Origin: Dokdonella sp.
GTDB lineage: Bacteria > Pseudomonadota > Gammaproteobacteria > Xanthomonadales > Rhodanobacteraceae
Assembly: GCA_016712865.1 (NCBI GenBank)
Contig: JADJQH010000008.1
Location: 62,001-126,000 of the forward strand
Length of the DNA: 64,000 nt
Direction of reading: 5' to 3'
Positions 18,138 through 25,350 of this stretch are shown piece by piece. The position numbers and the translations under genes are program-made. How positions within the stretch are numbered: the stretch's first letter is position 1; every line of letters begins with the position of its first letter. A model generated the notes under the pieces. That model made no database searches. It had not been told where the DNA came from and saw only the letters and a list, made by a program, of their open reading frames with translations.

Positions 18138-18982
18138 GCTGGGAAAACCCGCCGGTACCGCACGAGGTCAATGCTTCGCGCGAAAGCGTGCTGGCGGAGT
18201 TCCTGCGCCTGCTGGCCGGGCTCGGCATCTGCGTGCTGGCTTTGGCGGCGTTGCTCTATTTCGCGGGCGGTTGGCTGGCGCGATGGGTGCCGATTTCCAC
18301 GGAAGCCGCCTGGGTCGGCGATCATGTGATCGGTCTGTCCGGCCTCGACGATGCACCTGCCGATGCCGGCAATGCGCACATCCTCGCGCAGCTGCAGGCG
18401 CTGACCGCGCGCGTGGCGGCGAACATGGATTTGCCACAGGGCATGCAGGTGCGCGTACACCTGTCCTCGTCCGATGTTCCAAACGCCTTTGCCACCCTCG
18501 GCGGCCATTTGGTCGTCAACCGCGGCCTGTATCGGCGCATGCCCAGCGAGAATGCACTCGCCTTGGTGATCGCGCATGAGCTGGGCCACATCAAGGCGCG
18601 CGATCCGATAGCCGCCGTGGGCGGCAGCGCCAGCCTGGCATTGCTCACCGTTGCGCTCGGCGGTGATGCGAGGTCGCTGGCGCCGGGCATCGCGCGCCTG
18701 GTGCAACTGGGCTACTCACGCCAGGCCGAAAGCGCGGCGGATGCCGAAGCGTTGCTTGGCCTGCACCGCTTGTATGGCCACGCCGGCGGTGCGGCTGCGG
18801 TGTTCGAGGTGCTCGATGACTACGGTCGCGAGCACCGGGAAATCTCCATGCCGACCCTGCTCTCGACGCATCCGGCGGATGCGCGGCGCATCCAGCGCAT
18901 GCGCGATGCGGCGGCCGACTGGAACGGCAATCCACCGCTGGTGCCGCTGCCGGTCGAGGAGGAGACTGGTGCACGGCCTTGA
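18134..18982 (+). CDS. M48-family membrane metalloprotease
   Basis: A 282-residue zinc protease. A transmembrane helix lies at about 25-46, the HELGH zinc motif at 148-152, and the third-ligand region follows as RQAESAADAEAL, as in M48/HtpX and BepA-like enzymes. LSTHPADARRIQRM near the C-terminus is another M48 hallmark. It is translationally coupled (ATGA overlap) to the membrane-anchored YbjQ-like gene, which may recruit it. Likely role: envelope protein quality control. The physiological substrate is unknown. Confidence 0.9.
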   Translation: MSWENPPVPHEVNASRESVLAEFLRLLAGLGICVLALAALLYFAGGWLARWVPISTEAAWVGDHVIGLSGLDDAPADAGNAHILAQLQALTARVAANMDLPQGMQVRVHLSSSDVPNAFATLGGHLVVNRGLYRRMPSENALALVIAHELGHIKARDPIAAVGGSASLALLTVALGGDARSLAPGIARLVQLGYSRQAESAADAEALLGLHRLYGHAGGAAAVFEVLDDYGREHREISMPTLLSTHPADARRIQRMRDAAADWNGNPPLVPLPVEEETGARP

Positions 18983-19116
18983 ACGGCAGCCAGTCTGTCA
19001 GCGGCAATGCGCCTCGATCTTGACGTAGTCAGATATCGCGACGATTGCGCTGCCAGATCAGCGTTGCCCCAACTGCAATGCGCAGGCACGTCGAATTCCG
19101 CGCAGGAAGAATCGCA

Positions 19117-19632
19117 ATGAAAAACACCAATGCCCACGCCAGCGAACGGAAAATTCCACGCGTCAACTCCGCAATCGGCAAACGCCTGCTGATTGCCTGG
19201 CTCGGCGCAGGAACACTTGATATCAGCTATGCCTTCATCGCCAGCGGCCTGCGCGGCCGCTCACCACTGGCCGTATTGCAGAGTGTGGCCAGTGGCTGGC
19301 AGGGGAAGGAAGCCTACAACGGGGGACTCGCGTCCGCCGCACTGGGCCTGTTCACCCACTACGGCATCATGCTGGTGATGGTCAGCGTGTTCGTGTGGAT
19401 CACCAGGACAAGGCCCGCGCTGCTGCGCAAGAGCGTCATCACGGGTGCCGTGTACGGCTTGGGCCTGTATACGGTGATGTACGGCATCGTGTTGCCGCTC
19501 AGGTTTCCTGAGGTGTTCCCGCGCTGGAGTGGCTGGCTGTCGGTGACCGACATCCTCGTGCACATGGGCGTGGGCCTGATCATGGCCCTGGTGCTCGCAG
19601 GCAAGAAGGTCAGAGGGGCAGATTCACGGTGA
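19117..19632 (+). CDS. Four-helix integral membrane protein, unrecognised
   Basis: A 171-residue protein with AGGAAGA 8 bases before the ATG at 19117. Four hydrophobic helices are visible at about residues 25-45, 80-100, 108-130 and 145-165. There are no cysteines or obvious catalytic motifs. I do not recognise the family. Its last codons overlap the 3' end of the convergent gene on the other strand by nine bases. Confidence 0.7.
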   Translation: MKNTNAHASERKIPRVNSAIGKRLLIAWLGAGTLDISYAFIASGLRGRSPLAVLQSVASGWQGKEAYNGGLASAALGLFTHYGIMLVMVSVFVWITRTRPALLRKSVITGAVYGLGLYTVMYGIVLPLRFPEVFPRWSGWLSVTDILVHMGVGLIMALVLAGKKVRGADSR

Positions 19633-20046
19633 GCGGGGCGTTGCGGAAACCGGAAGCGGGATGACGCGACCATCATCCAGGGTCAGGCGGCCGTCGCGAA
19701 GTTCCTCGGCATCCCCGCTCACGGTCACGAAGCGGCCGACCAGCAGGCCGTTCGCGCGCTCGCCTTCGATGCGGTAGGCAAAGGTTTCCGCACCGGAGGT
19801 GTTGCCGGTGGCGGTGAAATCCATCCGAATCTCGCGGATTTCACCCACTGCTTCGATCACGCCCGGGTTGTTGTGGATCGCGGCCTTGGCCTGGTCGTTG
19901 AACATGCCGAATCCATACCAGGCAATGCTGCCAACGGCACCGAGGACGATCAGCACCATCAAGGCGAGAAAACCACCCGCAATCCAGGGTGCGGCCCGAC
20001 GCAGGGCCGAAACGTTTGGACGTCCGTCGTGATCGGGGTGGTTCAT
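19624..20046 (-). CDS. Possible Coa1-like small membrane protein
   Basis: A 140-residue protein: a charged N-terminus, one transmembrane helix (about 22-45, GFLALMVLIVLGAVGSIAWYG) and a small beta-rich C-terminal domain with the pattern seen in bacterial proteins labelled cytochrome c oxidase assembly factor Coa1 (AETFAYRIEGERANGLLVG). That assignment is tentative. The start at 20046 is preferred over 20094 because GGAA lies upstream and the longer version would run close to the terminator at 20104-20129. Confidence 0.6.
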   Translation of the reverse strand: MNHPDHDGRPNVSALRRAAPWIAGGFLALMVLIVLGAVGSIAWYGFGMFNDQAKAAIHNNPGVIEAVGEIREIRMDFTATGNTSGAETFAYRIEGERANGLLVGRFVTVSGDAEELRDGRLTLDDGRVIPLPVSATPRSP

Positions 20047-20103
20047 TCGCAGGATTCCGGGCATGCCGCATGCGGGGCGCGTATTGTGGGACATCGCAAA
20101 GAG

Positions 20104-20129
20104 AAAAGGCCCGCAACTGCGGGCCTTTT
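20104..20129 (-). terminator. Terminator of the sorting-tail protein gene
   Basis: AAAAGGCCCGCA / TGCGGGCCTTTT, a 12-base-pair stem with a two-base loop and T runs on both sides, 24 bases after the stop of the upstream minus-strand gene. It could work in both directions. Confidence 0.88.
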
Positions 20130-20153
20130 CCGGGAACACGTTGCCTCTTGCAA

Positions 20154-20810
20154 TCAGGCACGCAGCTTGCGTCGGCGGATGGCAAACGCGGCAACCAGTC
20201 CGAGCATGCCGGCCAGCAGCAGCATGGCGTTGCGGCCAATCGGCAGGGTGGCCGGTGGCGCGACCGGGCCAGCCGGTACACTCATGCCCGCCAACACCAT
20301 TTCCTCGTCGGCACCGCCGTTGGCACCCAGGGTGAAGAAGAACACGCCTTCCGGTGCGGCTCCACCGGTCGGGGCGTTGCCTCCGGAAGCGTAGCGATTC
20401 ACGCCTTTGCCACCGCTGGAGAAAAAGTTGAAATCGCCGCTGTTGCCGTCGGGCGTGCCCCAAGTCGAGTCGGGCGTAGCCTGACCAACCAGCTGGCTGC
20501 CGAAATCCAGGGTTGCGCCGTCGGTGTCGAACACCACCTCGGTGAAATCTTCCAGTCCGAAGACTCCGTTGCCGCTGGTAGCGCCGCTGACCGTCATGCT
20601 GATGGCAAGCACGGCTGGATCGGGCAGGAAGAATTCGTTTGCGCCGGGATTGGCCAGCAGGGTGTCTTCGAAGGTAATCGAACCCACAGCCTGCGCGTCG
20701 GAATTCGGATCATCGAAGGTGAAATTGAAGGTCAACGGCGCAGCGCTGACACATGACGCGGCGAGCAACAGGCCGAAGGCGAGCAGGGGTCTATGCAAAA
20801 CCTGGATCAT
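20154..20810 (-). CDS. Exported protein with C-terminal sorting-like tail
   Basis: A 218-residue protein with an N-terminal signal peptide (ending CVSA-AP) and a beta-rich body containing repeated Asp, Gly and Ser. The tail has a short polar motif (LPIGRNA), a hydrophobic helix (MLLLAGMLGLVAAFA) and a basic cluster (IRRRKLRA). This tripartite tail resembles PEP-CTERM / IPTL-CTERM sorting signals, although the canonical PEP motif is absent. Such proteins are processed by exosortase-like enzymes; none is present in the window, but an EpsB-like sugar transferase lies at 60705. The body is unrecognised. Confidence 0.75.
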   Translation of the reverse strand: MIQVLHRPLLAFGLLLAASCVSAAPLTFNFTFDDPNSDAQAVGSITFEDTLLANPGANEFFLPDPAVLAISMTVSGATSGNGVFGLEDFTEVVFDTDGATLDFGSQLVGQATPDSTWGTPDGNSGDFNFFSSGGKGVNRYASGGNAPTGGAAPEGVFFFTLGANGGADEEMVLAGMSVPAGPVAPPATLPIGRNAMLLLAGMLGLVAAFAIRRRKLRA

Positions 20811-20982
20811 GGGACACGTTTTCCGTTTTGTGACCTGGGCATGTTATACGAAAAGTCTTTTCGCGCAAGTAGTTGCGATGACCAGTTCGCGTCATGCCTG
20901 AAATTGGATCGCTGCACAATGCGATTGCCGGTCAACGTGGGGATGCGGTTTCCCGAGCCGATGCGCCGACCCGCAACACCAA

Positions 20983-23631
20983 TCAATCCGACGGCAACAG
21001 GCCATCGGCCATCAGACCGCTGCGCAACCACGAAGGCATGGCTGCATCTGCACTGGCCAGCTCGGCAACGGCGTCAGCTGCGTTTTCAGAGTGCTCTGCA
21101 TCATCGCAGCGGGCACGCAAAATCCGATAGACCAGCCACCAGCGCCGATCCACCGCGTCGAGCGCGGATGTGTCCGGGATATCACTGGCCGCGATCGGAC
21201 AGGCAGTCGAAGTTCGCATCTGCCATGCTCGCACCACACAGACCCAGCGCCGCAAGGGAGACATGTTGATCAGCCTGGCTTCGCAATCAAATGCGCCCTG
21301 GGCCAGCAGGTTGCCGTCGCGTGGGGTCTCACGCTCCAGGTCGATCAAGCCGAGCAAGGGTGCCAGCCAGTGGACGGCGGTGCGGTCGCCTTCCGGCAAC
21401 TGCCGAGACATGTCCCAACCCTGCAATGCTGCGTCTTGAGCGGCCTTCAGGTTGCCCTCGCGATAGTGGGCGATCGCCAGGAACCCGAGAGTGACTGCCA
21501 TGTCGGGATGCGCCTGGGTGCCCAGCACTTCGCGTTGCATTGACAGAATGGATGCGTACTCGTTTACCGCCTGTTTCGCCTTGGCGTTGCTCATCTGCTC
21601 GGCAGCCAGGTTGGCGCGCGTGTTCAATGTGGTGGGATTGCGATCGCCGTAGATTTGACGATGCAACGCCAGCGCGCTGGCAAACATGCGCTCGGCTTCG
21701 TCTGCATGTTTGGCACCACTTTGTGCAATGCCCAGTTCATTCAGGACTGAGGCCAGATCCGCCAATCGCTCCGGTTTCGCGCGCATGACCTGTTCGGCCT
21801 GCTGCAACAGGCGAATGGCTTCCTCGTGGCGACCCTCCAAGTCGGCCGCGGCACCTTGCACGCGCAGCGCGTAGCCGTACTCGACGACGTCGGTTCGTGC
21901 GGTCGCGCGCATGCGTGCGGCGAGATCCGCTGCGATTGATGCGCCCTCTCGAGTCTCGTGGAGCGCGACGACCAACAGGTCGGCCAGGCTCGCACGCACC
22001 TTCTCGCGTTGCGGAGTGTAGTTCTGAGAGCCATCACGCGCGGCCAGCAATGCATCGGCCTGGCGCACCATATCCACCGCGCTTTCCAGTGCGCCTTGCT
22101 CGTAGGCAACCATCGCACGGTCGGCGAGCAGCTCAGCATGCAGACCGACATCCTTGACCTTGCCGCTGCGCAGCAGGATCAATGCGCTGTCCAATGAATG
22201 TGCAGCATCTTCGATGCGGGCATGCGCGAGTTGCGCGCGGCCAATCAGCAACAGCAACTCCGCGCGCAGCAGCGGTCGATCGGAAAGCTCATGGTCGATG
22301 CGCTTTGCGCCCTCACGCAGCAATTCGGAGGCTCGCGGGTCCCTGCCCTGGGTGTTGGTCGGATCTGTCGATTCCAGCACCTCCACCAGAAAATCCTTGA
22401 CTGCCACCGCTCGCGCCGCCTCCAGTCGGGCAATGCGGGCCTGCCACAAGGTGCCAGCCATGCCGGTTGCGATGGCCAGCACGATCGCAGCACCCGCCGC
22501 CACCCCAATACGATGGCGTCTGACGAACTTGCGCGCTCGATAGATCTTGCCGGGCGCGCTGGCCAGCACGGTGCGTCCATCGAGCCAGCGATTCAGATCG
22601 GCGGCCAATTCCTCGGCAGTGCCGTAGCGCTGCGCAGGGTCGCTGGCCAAAGCCTTCATCAGCACACCATCCAGGTCACCGCGCAGGGCAGCCTGGTGGT
22701 GTGCAGCAGCACCTGCCATGCGTGTTGCGACCTGGGAGGGCAGGGTGATGTCACCGGATTCACCGCCACGCGGGGGCTGACCGGTGAGCAGGCGATAGAG
22801 CAATGCGCCCAGGCCATGCACGTCGACGGCCGTGGTCACCGACTCGCCGGTGTGCTGTTCCGGCGCAGCGTACCCGGGTGTCAATGCGCGCCACTGGGTG
22901 ACCGTGGCGTGCTCGGTCTCGTTGAGCAGGCGCGCAATGCCGAAGTCCAGCAAATGCACCTGGCCTTCCGCATCGACCAGCACGTTGGAAGGCTTGATGT
23001 CGCGATGGATGACCAGGCTGCGGTGCGCGGAGGCTACCGCCCCGGCCACTTGCAGGAACAGCTGCACGGTGGCGCGCGTGTCCAGCGCATGTTCGTCACA
23101 CCAGCGGCTGATGTGCACGCCATCAACCAGCGGCATGGCCAGCCAGGGCGTGCCGTCCTCGGTGATGCCGGTGTCGAGCAGGCCGACGATGTGCGGGTGC
23201 CGCAGGCGCGCGAGGATTCGCGTTTCGCCCTGGAAGCGCTCGGCACCGTGCCGGCTCAGCGATGCGATGGTCAGTACCTTGAGGGCAACTTCCTGATCGA
23301 CGGCGCCATCCACGCGACGTGCACGATAGACCACGGCCATGCCGCCGCGACCGAGTTCGCCGCCGATTTCCCAGTGACTCAGGCGGCGACCACGCATGGA
23401 CACCGGTTCCGGCCCGTTCTCGGGTCTTGCTGTTGCAGACAAGCCCGGATTCTCGTGGTCGAGCCAGCTCTGCTTGTGTGTACTGGCCAGCATGCGCAGC
23501 AGATGCCTACGCACGGCTTCGGGTGCAGACAGGGTTTCCAGTCGCCGCTCGCGCGCTTGCGCGTCAAGCTCGATCAACTCGGCGAACAGGCGATCTGCGT
23601 GCTGCCAGGCTGAGCGGTCCGCGGCGTCCAT
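20983..23631 (-). CDS. Serine/threonine protein kinase with C-terminal TPR repeats
   Basis: An 882-residue Hanks-type kinase. The glycine loop GRGGMAV is at 94-100, catalytic Lys118 in VALKVL, HRD at 209-211 and DFG at 229-231, so it should be active. One transmembrane helix (about 375-395) separates the cytoplasmic kinase from an extracytoplasmic part rich in tetratricopeptide-like helices (about 400-750). The gene starts six bases after the ECF sigma factor gene, the usual pairing of sigma factors of this type with TPR kinases. It probably tunes the sigma factor or a shared stress response; targets are unknown. Confidence 0.92.
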   Translation of the reverse strand: MDAADRSAWQHADRLFAELIELDAQARERRLETLSAPEAVRRHLLRMLASTHKQSWLDHENPGLSATARPENGPEPVSMRGRRLSHWEIGGELGRGGMAVVYRARRVDGAVDQEVALKVLTIASLSRHGAERFQGETRILARLRHPHIVGLLDTGITEDGTPWLAMPLVDGVHISRWCDEHALDTRATVQLFLQVAGAVASAHRSLVIHRDIKPSNVLVDAEGQVHLLDFGIARLLNETEHATVTQWRALTPGYAAPEQHTGESVTTAVDVHGLGALLYRLLTGQPPRGGESGDITLPSQVATRMAGAAAHHQAALRGDLDGVLMKALASDPAQRYGTAEELAADLNRWLDGRTVLASAPGKIYRARKFVRRHRIGVAAGAAIVLAIATGMAGTLWQARIARLEAARAVAVKDFLVEVLESTDPTNTQGRDPRASELLREGAKRIDHELSDRPLLRAELLLLIGRAQLAHARIEDAAHSLDSALILLRSGKVKDVGLHAELLADRAMVAYEQGALESAVDMVRQADALLAARDGSQNYTPQREKVRASLADLLVVALHETREGASIAADLAARMRATARTDVVEYGYALRVQGAAADLEGRHEEAIRLLQQAEQVMRAKPERLADLASVLNELGIAQSGAKHADEAERMFASALALHRQIYGDRNPTTLNTRANLAAEQMSNAKAKQAVNEYASILSMQREVLGTQAHPDMAVTLGFLAIAHYREGNLKAAQDAALQGWDMSRQLPEGDRTAVHWLAPLLGLIDLERETPRDGNLLAQGAFDCEARLINMSPLRRWVCVVRAWQMRTSTACPIAASDIPDTSALDAVDRRWWLVYRILRARCDDAEHSENAADAVAELASADAAMPSWLRSGLMADGLLPSD

Positions 23632-23637
23632 GCGGAT

Positions 23638-24183
23638 TCAATCCATCTGCGCAAGCAGCAGCGCGCGTGCGCGTTGCCAGTCGCGATTGACGCTGCGCAA
23701 CGATCGACCGCTGGTATCTGCAACCTGCTGCAGGGTCAGTCCGGCGAACACGCGCAATTCCACCAGTTCACGCAAGGCGCCGTCGATCTCGTCCAACTGG
23801 TTGAGCGCCACATCGAGGTCGAGCACTTCGGGCGTGTCGGCGTCGATGCCTTCTGCGTGCGACAGGGTCAGAGGCTCCATGCCGCCGCCGCGTTTGTCGG
23901 CACCGCGCGCACGCGCACGATCGACCAGGATCTGGCGCATCGCCCGCGCCGCGCAGGCAAAGAAGTGCTTGCGATCAGTCAGGCTGAGCTGACTGGCATC
24001 GCTGAGTTTCAGGTAGGACTCATGCACCAGGGCAGTGGCACTTAAAGTGCTCTCGCCGGGTTGACTGGCCAGGCGTGCAGCGGCCAGTGTGCGCAGCTCC
24101 GCATAAACGCGTTCGAACACGGCATCCAGCGATGCATGGTCGCCGGCCTGCACTGCACGCAGCAGTTCGGTGATCTCGCTCAT
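23638..24183 (-). CDS. ECF-type RNA polymerase sigma factor
   Basis: A 181-residue protein whose start at 24183 (MSEITELLRAVQAGD) matches the typical beginning of the kinase-linked ECF group. Region 2 features are STLSATALVHESYLKL and HFFACAARAMRQILVDRARAR; region 4 is LVELRVFAGLTLQQVADTSG. No anti-sigma factor is adjacent; the kinase gene takes that position, as is common for this group. The 250 bases upstream carry no gene, and beyond them lies the 85-bp repeat array. Confidence 0.92.
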   Translation of the reverse strand: MSEITELLRAVQAGDHASLDAVFERVYAELRTLAAARLASQPGESTLSATALVHESYLKLSDASQLSLTDRKHFFACAARAMRQILVDRARARGADKRGGGMEPLTLSHAEGIDADTPEVLDLDVALNQLDEIDGALRELVELRVFAGLTLQQVADTSGRSLRSVNRDWQRARALLLAQMD

Positions 24184-24434
24184 GTACGCGACCCGGTGCA
24201 GGGCAGGGGCCTGCCATGGTACTTCAGCGGAGCGCGCCAGGCGCAAGCGAGCCTGCGGCCGCGCAACCCAATGCGCATGGGCAAGTCGCAAGGCGCGCTT
24301 GGCGCAGGGTTGCTGCAATGAAACCACGTTCCGCCCCTTGCCGTCAGCGTTGCCGTCAACAGCAAACCAATCGAAATGCGGCGCGGATTCGTGCCACGTC
24401 CAGCCAAGCAACAAGGAATGCCTCGCCGGCCGTA

Positions 24435-25272
24435 GTAGAGCCGAGCTTGCTCGGCTGGTTGCTTGTGGCGAGCGGAGCAAGGTTCGGTCTACGGAAGGTT
24501 TGGGTTTCCCCGTGCCGTGGTAGAGCCGAGCTTGCTCGGCTGGTTGCTTGTGGCGAGCGGAGCAAGCTCCGCTCTACGGGAGGTTTGGGTTTGCTCGTGC
24601 CGTGGTAGAGCCGACTTGCTCGGCTGGTTGCTTGTGGCGAGCGGAGCAAGCTCCGCTCTACGGGAGGTTTGGGTTTCCTCGTGCCGTGGTAGAGCCGAGC
24701 TTGCTCGGCTGGTTGCTTGTGGCGAGCGGAGCAAGGTTCGGTCTACGGAAGGTTTGGGTTTCCCCGTGCCGTGGTAGAGCCGAGCTTGCTCGGCTGGTTG
24801 CTTGTGGCGAGCGGAGCAAGCTCCGCTCTACGGGAGGTTTGGGTTTCTCCGCGCCGTGGTAGAGCCGAGCTTGCTCGGCTGGTTGCTTGTGGCGAGCGGA
24901 GCAAGCTCCGGTCTACGGAAGGTTTGGGTTTCTCCGCGCCTTGGTAGAGCCGAGCTTGCTCGGCTGGTTGCTTGTGGCGAGCGGAGCAAGCTCCGCTCTA
25001 CGGAAGGTTTGGGTTTCTCCGCGCCTTGGTAGAGCCGAGCTTGCTCGGCTGGTTGCTTGTGGCGAGCGGAGCAAGCTCCGCTCTACGGGAGGTTTGGGTT
25101 TCCTCGTGCCGTGGTAGAGCCGAGCTTGCTCGGCTGGTTGCTTGTGGCGAGCGGAGCAAGGTCCGCTCTACGGAAGGTTTGGGTTTCCTCGTGCCGTGGT
25201 AGAGCCGAGCTTGCTCGGCTGGTTGCTTGTGGCGAGCGGAGCAAGCTCCGCTCTACGGAAGGTTTGGGTTTC
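24435..25272. repeat. Tandem array of ten 85-bp double-hairpin units
   Basis: Unit starts are at 24435, 24520, 24605, 24689, 24774, 24859, 24944, 25029, 25114 and 25199; the third is 84 bases. Each unit has a palindrome AGCCGAGCTTGCTCGGCT, then about 15 bases, then AGCGGAGCAAGCTCCGCT, then a tail with GGTTTGGGTTTCC. The outer ends GTAGAGC and GCTCTAC are also complementary, so a unit can fold as two short hairpins or one long stem with a single mismatch. Units 1 and 4 carry a changed second palindrome (GGTTCGGTCTAC). The period is not a multiple of three, and no unit encodes a convincing protein. This resembles a BIME/REP-type element amplified in tandem. Confidence 0.95.
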
Positions 25273-25285
25273 CTTGTCCGGCATG

Positions 25286-25312
25286 AAAAAGGCCGGCATG
25301 GCCGGCCTTTTT
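25286..25312 (-). terminator. Terminator of the M3 peptidase gene
   Basis: AAAAAGGCCGGC and GCCGGCCTTTTT around a three-base loop. It lies 38 bases after the peptidase stop, between that gene and the repeat array, and is symmetrical, so it could work both ways. Confidence 0.9.
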
Positions 25313-25350
25313 CTGTGCAACCCGGAGCTCCGGGTCTCGTTGGAGCCAGC

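Noticed and set aside
24435..25272. The 85-bp array as a CRISPR locus.
   Set aside because: Units are contiguous and nearly identical over their full length, with no unique spacers and no cas genes nearby.
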